DNA of 64,000 nucleotides from Sitta carolinensis (Eukaryota; Chordata; Aves; Passeriformes; Sittidae). This document shows, piece after piece, positions 25,868 to 40,102 of the stretch; position 1 is the first letter of the stretch; each line of letters starts with the position of its first letter. The position numbers and the translations under genes are program-made. The notes beneath the pieces were generated by a model. That model saw only the letters and a program-made list of their open reading frames with translations, was not told the DNA's origin and made no database searches. The stretch spans positions 22,603,660 through 22,667,659 of the forward strand of contig CM063285.1 of assembly GCA_032173965.1 (NCBI GenBank), read 5' to 3'.

Positions 25868-28249
25868 GCCCAGTGACAAGAAAACTGTAATGCATTGCCT
25901 TGAGGACAGCCTTACAGATTCCATCCTTTAAGGAATCACGTCAACTTTCCTTCACCTGGCTGGCCTACATTTAAGGCCCATATTTCCTCTTGCTTATCCT
26001 TTATCAGTGTAATAAATAAATCACTATAACAGTCAAGCTTTTTGGCCTGATAAAATACAGTTTCCTTGTATGACCTTTCTCATACAGCATGTTATCAGAT
26101 TCTGATATATACTGTCCCATGATTCTACAATTTCTTGGCCATTTATATTAAAGTCTAATTCTTATAACTTACTTCCCTCTGCAGCTTCATGAGCAGTTAA
26201 AAGTTCAAGTTACTGCTTTTCGAGATTATTTCCTACATCATTCAATATCCTACCAATATTTTACTCAGAATGGTCTCCAGAAGCACTAGGTGTTTTTTCA
26301 CATATGAAAAACATCTGAATAAAAAAATACATTCAGGATTTTTCAGACAAGTTTTCTCCTAGAAACTACAACTAGCATTTATCAGGGCTGGCAAAAAGTT
26401 GAAAAAACTAGGGAAAATATCTTTTCTTCCTCTTTATTGCTTGGATATTGGAACTTAGCTCATAGGACCAATGTTACATGGTAAGGTGAGTAAACAGATC
26501 TTGTTCAGTACCGTCTACTACAGGCATAAAGATATGACTTGTATTTAAAAATTATCATTCCATGTACTCCTGTCATTTAGCAACTAAATCATCAATGCTA
26601 AAAAAATATTATATATAAATATGTACAAAATATATAGTTCCCCTAAGAAATACAGGCACTCCTATAATTTTAACTATTCCATAGCAGAGTTTTAATAGGA
26701 AATATTTTCTACACAAGGAAATGCTAATTTAAGAACTCAATTTTGTCGGCCTACATTTTAAATCAACAGTGGGCAGTATAACGAGAGGAAAGGTAATCTG
26801 AGAAGGGAACTTCTTCTAGAACAGCTGTGCAAAACCATGCCTGAATGAAGGACACAAAGCGTGAAGAGAATTTAGGCTGATATCTAAGAACTAAGGAAAA
26901 AGGGGGAGAGAGATAATTTATTCATCATTTTACAAAACTGTTATTATGAACATATGGCAAATTGTTTTAAGTCAACACAATCACACACAATACATTTGAC
27001 TTGATAACAGAAAGGAAAATATGGCAAAGCCTGAAGATGCTGAATAATAATCTGGAAAATTAATTCATTGACATCTCATTTATTATTAATTTTTTTTTTT
27101 AATTCTGTAGCAGCACCAACTTTTAAGTTCATCACAATTCAGTTCACTGGGGTTGAAGAGACATGCTGTGATCTGGCCAAGGTTTGATTATTACTGTTAC
27201 ACTGGCTCCAAACTGGCTTTTAAAATGCCAAAATTCAAAGAAAACATTCTATGAGTTTTCTGTAAACTCAAAGCTATCTTTTGCTTACCACATTGGGTAA
27301 CCATGAAATCAGCTCTAGGTCATCCACACTGCAACTCTTTACTCCTTGCTGCAGATGACTTGCTAACAGCTTGTGGTTACATGCACAATACACATATTAG
27401 CCCTGCCATCATTAAAGTCTCTAAGTCTTTCAAAGGAAGATGATGAAATCACACTTCTTTCACACTTAATTTACTGAACCAGCAAATATACTTAAAATTA
27501 CTACAATTTTTTCCATATTTTTTTCAGAATTTTTTAAAGAATATCCATTTATTTGTTCATTTGGATTAGTGTACCTTTCAGTGCATTTAGTCACAATGGA
27601 TTTTAGAATCTGAGAGAAACTTATAGAAAAACAAAAAAAGGACAACCAAAAAAACCTCACAAAAGCCACCATTTGAGATCAATTCTTATATAATTCTTGG
27701 CAATTCTGAACAACAAACTAAGATTAGATGTATGAAAAATATTTTTATATTAAACCAGATATCATAAAATAGTCTTCACTCATTTGTAACACTCCATAAA
27801 TATTAGAGTGTGTGTTTTCAGTCTCCTCTGAGAAACAACTATATGCTTCAATAATTGTACAGATAAGAAAACAAGTTAGATATGGTTTACAAACAAGACT
27901 TTTTCATCAGGAGTTTTTTGACAGAATGTGAAGAAAAAACTGCTGAATTACAGCTGCTTAACTTTAAAACGATTCATCTATCTGCTTTTGTTCTGAAGAG
28001 CCATTCTAAATACTGCATTTGACTGTGCATTTCTGTATGCCAGAATGTACTAAACAAATTCTATCAGGTTTTCATAGATGAAAGAGATTGAGATGAAACA
28101 GCTTCTCACACACAATCTGGTCTCTTTGATTACATTTACAGACCCTCCAGTCATTCCACAACCCCACCAGTCCTTTACTATGGCTTTCAAGCTGTGACAA
28201 TTTCGATAAGTGAAACATTAAATAGCTCATTATAAGTCCACTTCGGCAC

Positions 28250-28300
28250 CATAGGAATTGATAGCAGCGTTGCCATAGACTTCAGTGGGAGTTGGATTAT
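28250..28300. repeat. Possible ancient sauropsid/amniote interspersed repeat fragment
   Basis: The words GTTGCCATAGACTTCAGTGG and GAGTTGGATTA resemble an interspersed motif (CCATTGACTTCAATGGGAGTTGGAT type) that I recall as frequent in reptile and bird DNA. I cannot name the family and only about 50 bases are similar, so this is tentative. Confidence 0.35.
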
Positions 28301-30088
28301 GGTTTGAATCATATCACGTATACATTCATCAGAAATACTTAAAATTCAGAGACTTTCAAAACTTCTTCAAATCATTTATACTGAACCAATCTTACTACAA
28401 ATGAGGAAGAGGTGGCAGGCCAGTTTTTAGAGTACTACAAAAGCTATCGAAATGAAGCTTTACTTGTTCTGCCATTTTCATCCAAATCTCTTGCTATGGC
28501 TTCTGTGACAAGAAATCATCAGGAAGTGAAAAGACATGTCCAACAAATGTAACATAATAGAATAAAAAGAGCAAGGACAAAAATCTTTCACAATTTTCTT
28601 CTAAAATAGGCAAAATATTTCTGTTAGAAACTGATCTACTAGGAAGAAGCTACCAGGATGCACATAATTCAAGGTTCCAGCTTATAAGAAATCGCACAAG
28701 AAAGCAGCTTTAGTAATTCAGTGTAAAAGACAGTAGACCAACATAGTCAGAATGAGATATATTTCAAGTTGGTGTGCACTTCCTTCTCTCTTACATCAGA
28801 CCAAAGAGGCAAAGTCTAACCAGCCTACGATACAACAGACAGATTCTAAAAAACCAAAACAACTCCTCTAGGAATAGGCTTTATACCTCTGTGCTATTCA
28901 CAACAACTCTTCTACCTGCCAAGCAGCATGTTACTATATATGAGAAAGGCCTTGATTCCAGATACCTTTCATTATGCCCTAATGCTACCATCCTGCACAG
29001 GTAAGGAACTTATTTATTACTTTTTAAGAGGATTACAGTTGATATTGCTGTGCCAACTGTACCCATCCTTAAGTGTAGACACAGTCATTTTCCTCAACCT
29101 GTCTAAAGCAAAGTCAGAGGTACCAACACTGGCACAAACTACATTTAGAACAGTTCAAAACTGAATCACAAACCTGATGAATGACTACTATGTCGCACAG
29201 GTTTAAGCTTCTGCTTCAATTTTAGGCAAAATTTCCAAAATTAATTATATTAGAGGATATACATTTTGGAAAAACTGCAGAAGACATCTGGCCTTGAAAT
29301 GCTGAATATAGTTTTGCTTATATAGTTTAAAACATCATTTTTAAATTAACTTAGTTCAACCAACAACTTTCAGTAAAGCAAGTGCAACAGCATCTTCTTT
29401 CTTATAGATACTCATGCAGGATACCTCACTAGAAGGATGAAAGTATATTGCTAAGCATTATACCCCCTGAAATAAATCCCTTTCAGTCAGTACAATTGCC
29501 AAATCATAGAAACAGACAAAAAAAAAATTAAAAACGTTTAGAGTTATATATTTGTGTATGTATGTGCATGGAGACAAAACACTGAATCAGTTTAGAGGAA
29601 AGTGTTATGCTTTATTCAAATGCCAATTTACCAATTTTCAAGACTAAAGATTTCTTGGGCATCATTTTCATATAATATCTAAGGACTTGAAAATTTTGCA
29701 CAGCTTGGTTGTATTTGAAGTACTCTATGTATTAAAACTGCAGTTAGCTCTAAATTGTAAGTGACAGAAAAACAAAACATTAATTTAATGCTCAATCTGA
29801 ACATTTATCAAATTTCCTCAACAGCAAAACTCGGAGGCTGATTGAGGTGCTACAGTCATTCTAATGCGATGCAAGCTCACTAATCTGCTCTGATGACACT
29901 GAGGGCTGATGCAGGCACCTTGGGCTGAAAAAGATGAGGCATTGTTGCAGGAATACCATTTTGCTACTCTGGAATCACCACATTACAACAAGCACATGAA
30001 GAAAAAACAATTACATTTTTTTATTTCCCCCACAAACAAAATACAATAATTAGGGGTTTTTGGCTGTGTCTAATAGAGCTTACGCCAT

Positions 30089-30111
30089 TTGCCATTTGCT
30101 GTAAATGGCAA
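30089..30111. repeat. Perfect 9-bp hairpin
   Basis: TTGCCATTT and AAATGGCAA pair perfectly around the 5-base loop GCTGT. Just upstream, CGCCATTT repeats part of the arm. The structure is too short for a microRNA precursor. It lies in a repeat-free block of more balanced composition. Confidence 0.6.
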
Positions 30112-30640
30112 TGAGCAATGTCTATAAAGATTTATTCTTCCCAAAGTCTCCAAAATACACTCAAAGCTTGACAGATAAGATGATGACGATAATAAACCAT
30201 TTATCAAATTGAAATGCAGTCACCTCTGGGCTGAACTGTGATATTAATATTTTCCTCTCTGTGTTCATTGTACCCCTTAGAGAGTAGCATTATCTGATTG
30301 GACTGCAGCTACAAAACTGTTTCAAGATCCCTTCCAACAACTGGAAGAATTTCTTCTGATTTATGGGGCTAAAAACAAAGGTATTCATGGTGCTCTAAAT
30401 CTGAGTGTCTGCATTGGAGATAATACAGATTTTTCAGCATAGCAGGATACCATACCAGGAATGTAACTTGTCTGGAATACAAGGTCCTATCGTTTTGTTA
30501 CAATTCTAACACAGAGACAGACGCTGACCAATCTCATCAGATCTCATGAAAGCTAGATTTATTTCTAAATTTAATTGTCTCCTCTTCAAAATGAGATAAT
30601 GATCTCTTGTCTTACAGATTCTACCCAGGTTTCCTTTGAC

Positions 30641-30643
<3 letters not shown>

Positions 30644-30687
<44 letters not shown>
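30644..30687. repeat. Poly(T) run, 44 bases
   Basis: The longest homopolymer in the window, 44 uninterrupted T, followed by AATAAATTC. It could be the poly(A) tail of a minus-strand retroposed copy, but the sequence to its right matches nothing I recognise. Exact length is likely to be uncertain in assembly and variable between individuals. Confidence 0.9.
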
Positions 30688-30691
<4 letters not shown>

Positions 30692-33425
30692 AATTCATGC
30701 CCATTGCATGCAGTTCTTTGCCATCTTAAACAAGTTTTGTATGGAAATGGGAAAAAAGTTTTATTGCTCAGTTTCTTATTATTAAAAAAATATTTCTTCT
30801 AGGAAATTTCTTCTAGGAGTATACAGCATAAAGCATTATTTCAAGCATATTAATTAAACAAAAGAAAAGTATCACACTGCATAGAAGGCCTAATAGCCAA
30901 GGGAACTTTACAATTTTACATTACATATATGTATAGATGGAAGAGTCAATATTGATAATAATACCTTTTCTTTCACAAAAATAAAGCACAGCTTTTTGAA
31001 GCATTGATATTAGGATATGTCATCCCCTCCTATTTCACTCTATTAAGAAATTGGAATGTTGATACCACATGTTGTACCTTTAAAAAATACACAATTGTAA
31101 GAACAAAAATGGTTCATTAATTCCTAAAAATCCAAATTTTAAACCAAGGAAACTAGTGAAATAAATCATTGTTTCTTCTAAATAATATTTTAGCAGGCAG
31201 AAACATTAATTCTATTGACATCCCTTTAGTTTAGAAACAGAAATTTAAAATAATCTAATAATATTTAAATCTAGAGTTTTATCTAGTAGAAAACCTCAGT
31301 GCAATAGAACACATCAGGTAGCAACATTTCACTGAACCATTTGTGCACTTTGCTCATTGTAACTCATGAGCACTCACCCCTACACTGACACTCAAACATG
31401 AGTGAACAAATTATGTGGAGAACGTCACCACTTTCTCCTAGTAAACATCACTTGTCACATCCCAAGAGTTCCATTAATAAGTCAAGTTTTAAAATAATTC
31501 AACTACAAGGTCGAGAATTAGACAGACTTTTTTATTGCCTTACTACTTTCAGATAGTTTGTGGAAAAGCAGAATTGCTGGCAAAAGTGCAAGGGTACCAC
31601 GTAACAGATGTGCCTCCCAGGCACAGTCAGGGTTAGTGCTAAATGCTGTCCAGAATGGCTAAAATACCACACTCATTCCCATAAAGGGCACAAGTCTTTG
31701 CTTCCTTTTCCTCCACTAACAAAATCTTGATGAGTTACTTAAACCAATGTGCAATTAGTTATGCTCTTGTTAAGCACAAAACACTAATATTTTGCCTTTT
31801 TAATGCCATCTATATATCACAATTTTCCCACAAACTAATATGCCAATTCAAGTAAGATACACTGTGCATACTGACATACCCCAGCATATCAAATAACTAG
31901 CAAAATAAAAAAACTCAACTCATCTCTCTCCTCAGATATGCTTGAAACTATGTAATGCCAAGTTAAAGTCCAGATTTTATCTGGGTCAGATTCACTTGAT
32001 CTAAAAATAAAACTTTTTTCTCTGAAAGCATTACAACTAGAGCAGGCATTCCCTTAAGCCCATAAAATAAAAATAATATCAGCATCAGAGATACTAAAAT
32101 GTGAACATAGAAATGGAACACTGAAAGGATTTGGGTTGTTTGAATTTGGATGATAAATTCTACAAATGTAATTCCAACTGCTTACTTTACAGCAATATTA
32201 CTGTAGTGGATATCTCTCCTTAGAAACAGAGTCAGCTTTCATTCAGCTTTAGTGGGAACATTAATACTGTAGTTTCTTACCACTTTGCAGCTTTGAAGGA
32301 TGATAGAAATGAAATACAGAGGTAATTATTTTAGCTTCTACTGGAATACCAGTTTTCTTTTATGTGCACTTGAAAAATTCCAGTCTGATATATCTAGAAA
32401 TCTCTTTTCAACTCTTTTTCTATTGGCAATGCTAACCACACACTTCTCGGTGGCTGCTTTATTTAGTGCAATCCTTATGTTTTACCTAGTCTGCTGAAAA
32501 AGCTACCTGCAAAAGTCTCAGTTTGCTTCTCCTCCATACAAGCTCCAAATTTCCAATTCTTGTCTATTCTTGTCATTCTCTTCTTGTCTATTCCAACATT
32601 ATGAGTCACTCAACAAGAAGAGATTTTTGATGGTGAGAGGATGTGTCTCAGACACTTTGAACATGGGTGTCCTTCTCTTCCCTGGGGTGAATTCCTTCCT
32701 ACTTCTCCATTTGTGAAAGGGTAAAACAGATGGGAAATTATACTTAGAAGACTGAAAAATGTGGATTTAGTAAACAGAAAATGCTCAGATGACACAGACA
32801 ATTAAAACCAACCAGCCAGAAGTCTGCTATACAATAATATCCTGCCCAAGGACTGTATATCCCACTTCTCCCAGAAGTGTTGCCTGCAAAGGTCCAGGCA
32901 TCTACCACAGTCTTCTTTCACAGTATTTTTCAACTTTTATACCATGTAATTTGCACAGGTGATAGGTGATAAAATGCCAGTTGTGGAGGAAGGCTGACTG
33001 GAAAAAAGATCTGTTTTTATGAAATAAATAAACATCAAGGCCTTCCAACATTTTTATGTTAAATAATTACCTGAATCAACAGCATTTGATCAAAGTAGAA
33101 GAATAGTTGGATTTGTGCTGATGGGAACAAAAAGAAAATAAAGTTACACAGTCCACTCACACTGCTGCCAATGAGTGCTGTGTTCATATAAATAACCATG
33201 ACTGTCAAATATTCTCCCTGCTTTAGGCTTCTTCTGGCAAGTCACAATAATAATAGCTTCTCAAACCAGAAGGGATAGAAAAAAGCACATCTAGACACAT
33301 CATTATTATGGTGGTCTACTTCCCCATAATCCTAGACTACAGATTTGCAAATGAAACAGTTTAAGACATTAATTCAATAAAAAAAAAAAAAACACCCTGT
33401 TAAAAAAAAAATTAAATCAATCAAA

Positions 33426-33443
33426 TTGTTGTTGTTGTTGTTG
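33426..33443. repeat. (TTG)6 microsatellite
   Basis: Six perfect TTG units, preceded by two A-rich tracts between 33379 and 33412. Ordinary microsatellite. Confidence 0.9.
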
Positions 33444-34520
33444 TTTTGGAAGCCTTTTGGAAGTTGCTTTGCATAGCAGATGAATGGAGCCTAGATTTGA
33501 GAGTTTATCTTCCCATATGTTGCAGAGCAACAATGATTTCCAACCCATGTGATCTTTCTTTGATATAATAAGAAAGGAAGTATACATAGGTTCTTTGCCA
33601 TATGAGACAAGAAAATCCAGCTCTAAAACTCATCAAAATCTTTGCCACACTTAGTTCCTATGTCTCTGGGTAGGATGCCAATTTTTCCCTACTGGTGAGG
33701 AGTTGCACCTCATGCAATGAAAAAAAGCATCCTAGATAAAGGTCATTCTCTGTATTTTATATATAGTTTCCTTTCTAAATTTCCTCGGTGTTTTAACCTT
33801 ATCATACTAGGTAGGGAGTAACTGAGTGACTCAGACTGCACACACCCCAAGAAGGAAGATAAACATTCGAAGATCTGCCATGTCATACCTTTTACATCAA
33901 AAAATGACTAATTCTCCTGTTCCATTTCCACACATTTTTTTTGATTTCTATAATTTACTTTTCCAGTTATTCATTATCAGCTTTACTTGGTGTTCTTTTG
34001 ATGTTTTACCACAGTTTGTTATTTAGCTTCTCATTAGCTCCTTTTTGAAACACTGGCAACAACCACTGGAAGCCATTACCATCCTAACAACCTTTCCCCC
34101 TTCTTGCTAGAGATATTTCCATTTTAATAGAATCTTTACAAAGTGATAAGTACTAGCTGCTGAAGTTTAGATGTGTTTGTACATAACTTCAAGGTGGGGA
34201 GGAGAGGAATAAAAATATCTGCTCAGTCACCAAGGAACTGCTGGAAACACACGCCTCTTCCTAAAGGAACTTAACTGAACTAAACATCATCTATGCACAT
34301 GCCAAACACAGAAAAGCAGAAAGACCAAACCAGTAAAGCACAAAGCCTGAAGCTCATTTTTGTGAACAAAGATGCTCATACTATCACTTTTAGTGTCAAA
34401 GCTGATCAAAGAGAAAAGCCAAATAGAAACAAGAAGGCACAAGCTTCCCCATCCCAAACTGAGGCAATTATAGAAATGCCAATGCCCATCCTTTGCTTTA
34501 GCTAGATGGAAGCTCCTCTA

Positions 34521-35050
34521 CGCTGCTCTCAGGTGACCCCACCTGCAGTGCTGCAGCCAGTTAGGGGCTCCCCCGCACAGGAAGGACATCGACCTGTTGT
34601 AGTGAGTCCAGAGGAGGCCACCAAGTTGATTAGAGAGATGAAGCATCTCTCCTGTGAGGAAAAGCTGAGAGGACTGGGATTGTTCAGCCTGGAGAAGAGA
34701 AGGCTTCATGGTGACCTAACTACAGACATCCAGTACCTAAAGAGCACCTACAAGAAGGCTGGAAAGGGGCTTTTCACAAGGCACAAAGGACAAGGGGGAA
34801 TGGCTTCAAACTGAAAGAGGGCAGATTTAGATTAGCTATTGTGAAGAAATTCTTTACTGTGATTGTAGTGAGTCACTGGGACAGGCTGCCCAGAGCTCAC
34901 ACCTGATCCCTGGAAATGTTGAAGACCAAGTTGCATGGAGCTCTGAGCAACCTGATTTAGTGAAAGGTGTGCCTTGTCCATGCCAGGGGAGTGTGAACTT
35001 GATGGCCTTTAAAGTTCCTTCCAATCTAAGACATTCTATGACTCTATGAA
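34521..35050 (+). mobile_element. CR1 LINE fragment: end of ORF2 plus 3' terminus
   Basis: A typical CR1 3' segment. It begins near CTCAGGTGACCCCACCTGCA and passes through ORF2-like words ([15 protein letters not shown], in the frame open at 34506-34814). It continues with the CAAGGGGGAATGGC and GGACAGGCTGCCCAGAG blocks and the CATGCCAGGGGAG block. It ends AAAGTTCCTTCCAATCTAAG then ACATTCTATGACTCTATGAA, the CR1 terminal repeat. The 5' side is truncated, as is normal for CR1, and the 3' end is complete. Stops and frame changes make it inactive. No target duplication is expected or seen. Confidence 0.95.
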
Positions 35051-38000
35051 TACTCACTCTCTACTTCATTGCTTCTCCAGTGAACAGTGCTTAGTCTAAT
35101 ATGCTGAGAATAGAATCTCCAACACCCATTGTGTCATTTATTTAGCAAGGTATTGTGTCATCTTACATGAGTTAAGAAATTGGTGGGGTAGGTGGAGCTA
35201 AAGGAGGGTAGGAGGTGTAGATAAAAGGGCATTGGGGATTGTTTGTTTTTTCTCTTTTTTTTTTTTTTCTCCCTCTCCTATTATGTCCTATTATGGGACA
35301 AATTTATAATTTAGCTTTCATTCGTCAAATTTGCTCCAACCTACTTCCACAGTAGCTGTAATATGCTAGCTCTTTTTTTTTTATTATTTTGGGGCAGTTG
35401 ACATTGAATTATATCCTGAAGGTATTTTTCTGTATCTTCTGCAAAGTTTTTCCTATTACTGTGGCAGTGCCAAAAGGCACATTTTCATTATGCTGACACC
35501 TTACAGAAAAAATGCGAGACTATCCTCTCTGCCCTGTAAACTTATTCCCTAGAAAGACAAGAGCACAAAGAACAGTATGGACTCCTACTGGTTGTATACA
35601 GCAATTGATACAAGATGCTTAATCCAGGAACATTTTCAGATTGGGAACAAGTTACCTAAAAGATGGCAAGGCAAGGAATGGCCTTGAAATGATCAGCAGT
35701 TCATTTGGTACAAAGAGTGTGGATCAGGAGATCAGGAAGAATGGATACTGTAGAAAGAAAGTTCAAGCTATTTTGCCATGGTGCATAAGCAGGAGGAGAT
35801 CAGAGTGGGAAAAACCGGTTTTTTGAGGATCTTTTGTTGTCATAGGCAATTTCCCACTGCTCAGTTGAAGGCACAGTAATAAATAACAGCTGTAGCTGGA
35901 TATGATGTCTCCATCTTCTGATTACATTGAAAGCAGGGAGAATAAAGCAGGAAAAATCAGATGCTGCTTTGGCTTTGGCTTTGCCTTTGTCAGAGGCAAA
36001 GTATCAGAGTAGCTGAATCTCTGGGCTTTATTTACCTATCTAATGAAAGAAGTAGCTTTGAGACGTATCTCCTCAATATCTTATTTTCTTGTTTTTCTTT
36101 CTTTCTTTTTTTTATCCTTCCTTACTAAAGTAAGAAATAGCATAAGGCAGGGAGATGTGTTTTATTTGAGATTCCTCAAAAACTAAATTTAATGAGAGAG
36201 CTTGTTTGAAAATATAAACTGGAAGATTTATACCAGATAAGAGACTATGAAACCTTCCAGTAGAAAACTAATCTCACATGCAAGAAATTAAACAGGTTAA
36301 AAAGTAGTTTGTCATTGTCTGCCAATGAAGTTATGCTTATTTCCTTCTACCACTGTCTTCAAAGGGTGAGAAGAAACCACAATGGGATATTACACTTTGA
36401 ATATGTTTCTTTCGGTCACTGAGCTTTAAAATTATGTTCAGAAGTTAAACAAAAGTTATAATTTTCCTTAAAGAAAGAGATGATCTCCTTTCAACAACTT
36501 CTTCAAATATTTTTGAAATCCGAGTCTGCATCCTAGAGCTACATTTACCATGTGCTAGATAAATAAGATCATCCTAAATTAAAGAACTTCACAGGTTCTT
36601 TGAAGTATTCTAATGGTACATATCAGGAAGACTAAAACATGTAATTGGATCCTTTAGATTGAATTAGAAGTTTGCATTTTACATCTGGTTCATGTAGAGA
36701 AGAGAATAACATTGTTTACAACTACATCTGAGAAAAAAAAATCAAGTAATTATAAAGGAAACAAAAGTTCTTTTCTCAAAGTAATATTCTGTAGGTTTCC
36801 CTCTAGAATTTACACACAATAGCCTTTCAGATACTCATATATTAATGTATACATTTGGTAAATTACAGTAGTCCAACAATACTCAGCATGCTGGAGACAG
36901 GATGCCAGGTTTAGCAAATCCCAGTTTCACCCACAATGACAAGGATTTTTCCACTTCAAAATTACCTTCTTCCTTCATGACTTCTCTTGTTCAAACCTCT
37001 AAACTAAATTTTTCTTAATGATTTGGTAACAAGTGTTTTCCATATGCTTTGAAAAAGCAAGTTTTCTGTAAGCAAAATTATTTTAACTTGATTTAGAAAA
37101 CTTTTTTCATACTACTTACAATTTGTAGAAGGAATATACAAATCTTAAATACCATCTTTAAAATTTTGCATTTCTAGTGAGAGAGATCATGCTAATGAAA
37201 AAAATGTTACCAATAATGGCAGTTACTAATTTTTCCCCTAAATTCATCTAAATTCAAACATGTACATATTTCCTACCTGCATGAATTGTTAAAATTTTGA
37301 AAAGCTGTCAACACTAGAATGAAAACAACCCTGAAACACTGTTACAAACATAGAAGCTATCAACGACAAATCTCCCCTTAAATTTTTTTTTGAAGTGACA
37401 TTGAAGTCCATTAACAGGCAACTTACAGGAAAAGGACCTTTATCAAGATTGTAAGTATTTGTAAATAACAGAATAGTTCTGAAACCTGCAATTATTGTAT
37501 GCTTCAACATGTTCATAAACTTAAGTAGAATAAGCATTTAGGAAGCAGAATTTCCTTTTTTCATTATTTGAATCAACTGATATATGATATAAGAGTTTCC
37601 TAGTCTTCGTTCTAATGGAAGACACAATGTTCAAATCATATTTTACAAAAAAAGCATAATTTCTCTTTCCTAGAACAACTCAGAGGACTCACTCACTCAA
37701 GGAGAAACTCTGATTTATTTTTTATTTAGACTTTAGATTGCATATGTTCTACCCTTCTTGGACAGAAAACACTATAGCTGGGTCTCTCAGACAAAGGCTA
37801 CTCAGGATTGAAAGTCACAAGCTACTGATTTGCTGTTGAACACTTCAGGAAGCTCAGGAAGAATGAACACCCTTAATGCTTCTGGGTTTTCTTAGGGATC
37901 ACATAACAGCGAAAGCAAGTGACATGAAGATATTTTTACCAAAAAACAGTCATCTCACTTTTGTTACAGAGATTAATGGAAAAATAAATCAAAAAGCTAC

Positions 38001-39002
38001 CTGGAAGTCCTGACCATGTTTCATCATCATGCAGATTTCTTTAAGTAGTTACATACACAACAGTCCTTGATGACTTTTTACTCTGTCTTTTCTATGCCTT
38101 CTAAAATGATTGATAAAAAAATCCTCACTTTGCTCAGTCCAAATCTTGGCCCCATGACTGAAAGAAAACGTTATTTACAAAGGCAGCAGACACATTGCCT
38201 TTCGCTCAACTCACTGATACTACTGGCATTTTGTCACAGTATGATTTGTACTAAATGGTTTTAAGGAACTGTAAAATTACTATAAAACCATCAAAACTAG
38301 CATTTATGTCCCTTTTCCTCATCTGTTAATTGAGTGTTATTCAAGCCTCCAAAAAAAACAAGTGTTCTGTCACAAAGCATTAGTTGCTAAGCATTATGCT
38401 ACAGAAAGAGTTTCTATTTCCTGCATTTTAACCAAAGCATTCAGCTGTCCATCTAAAACCGACTCTAAGCAGAAGAGGTGAACTGTTACTGTGACATAGA
38501 TAGAAACACACAGTAACACACACAACAGGTGTTCAGGCAGAGAAGAACTCTCTCGTTTATTGTTGACTTGTATATATAAGTTTCTAGACAGTAATCAGAG
38601 ATTAGAAAAAAAAGTTACTATCACTCTATCTCCACTAATCACTTGAAAAGTCCATCAAGTGATATCTTTTATAAAAAATACAAACATAATTCTTGTTTAT
38701 ATTACAATTCATAAGAACTAACTATTATACTAAAACAAATCAAAAAACCTATTTTCAAAAACAAGAGTGAATCACACCTCTCAAGCACAGATCCTTCAGG
38801 AACAACTGATAGGCTAAAATATATGAATGACAATTGATGGAGCAGCACTGAGAGAAGTTTGATGTGATTCTGCAGATATTTGCTAAAACTCTAAAAACTA
38901 ACATCTGAAGAACAGTACATAAGAGTCAAGACATAAAATCACATTAGGTAAGTTATACTCCAGAAATTTCTGCACTGCTTTTATCTTTTAACCTCAGATA
39001 TA

Positions 39003-39032
39003 TAGAATCATAGCATAGAACCACAGAATCAC
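39003..39032 (-). mobile_element. Possible CR1 3'-tail stub
   Basis: TAGAATCATAGCATAGAACC followed by ACAGAATCAC resembles the reverse complement of the CR1 terminal repeat (multiple ATTCTATG units). Only about 30 bases are involved, and the sequence to the right does not clearly continue into CR1, so this could also be a short simple repeat. Confidence 0.35.
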
Positions 39033-40102
39033 ATTCAGGCACTACCATTTCAGCTTTGAAAACAAGACCAGACTACAGTTTTGTACCTAGACCGTTTATT
39101 GAAAGATTAATGTAAGATTTCTGCAAGCAGCACCATCATTACACCGATTTCTCTAATGACGAACAAGTTTTAAGGTCAGATTAATGGAGTGCCCTTGGGG
39201 TAACCAGATTCACAGTTTCTTTCTTCTGTGCTCTTCCTAGATGCCATGCAGACCAGTCTCACAGAGAAAAGTGTTCTACGCCTGTCAATAAGCACATGCC
39301 AAAGTGGGACATGTTCCCACTTTGAAAACCCTCTCATATTATCTGTGCACAAACTCATATTCATCATCACATCTGAAGAGCTGTTGGGAGTCCACTAGTG
39401 CCCATTACAAACCAAAATTAGAAGAAATGTCTGAAATCCTCTGAAATCCAGTTGACCAGAAAACACTCAAGCCCACTGATGGCTCCATTCACAGTCCACT
39501 ATTAACTGTTGTCTGGTACTGGGCCAGTTTCATTTACAATTTGCTTAGGGTCACCAACTTACCATTTTTTTGGGTTCATACTTCCTTGACATAAATAATC
39601 CAAGACTATGATACCACTGACCACTTATGCTTGTGTCTAGAGATGACTGAAAAATAGACACAAAACACAGATGTGTTTCACTTTAGAAAAAAGCTCTCAC
39701 TCAGCCAATTGCAAGGCTCTCTATTTCAAACTGTCCTTGAGACTAGAACAGAGGCTGAAAGACTTCCCAGCATGTTTGTACTTCAGTGCTATCTGCTCCC
39801 AGACATAAGTCTTTTTACTAATGTTCAGCTTCATCTGGTGACTTCACCTCCTTGCTCAATACCTTGAAGTTTAATTAAGAACAGTAGTAAATGATATAGC
39901 ATCTTGCAGTTATTTTACAGAAGACAAGTTGAAAAACTTTGAGAAAAATCGATAGAAATTAAAAAGCAGCTTGTTTCTCGCTTCAGTTGTCTTGTTTTGA
40001 CAGCACCTCCAGCATTTGCAGGTTTAATTTCTCTTTCGAGCTAGCGGCATGAAGCAAAATGCCAAAGAAAAATATTTTGTCCAGACTCAGCTAGTAATTT
40101 TG

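Larger units (their letters stand above)
23941..34520. other. Intergenic, no supportable gene
   Basis: More than 10 kb of AT-rich non-coding DNA. It contains a 28-bp tandem duplication (24085-24140), an 18-base T run (25850-25867), an ancient repeat-like segment (28250-28300), a short perfect hairpin (30089-30111), a 44-base T run (30644-30687) and (TTG)6 (33426-33443). Open frames are below 100 codons and unrecognisable. The part around 29820-30360 is repeat-free and less AT-biased, and is a candidate for conserved non-coding sequence only. Confidence 0.6.
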
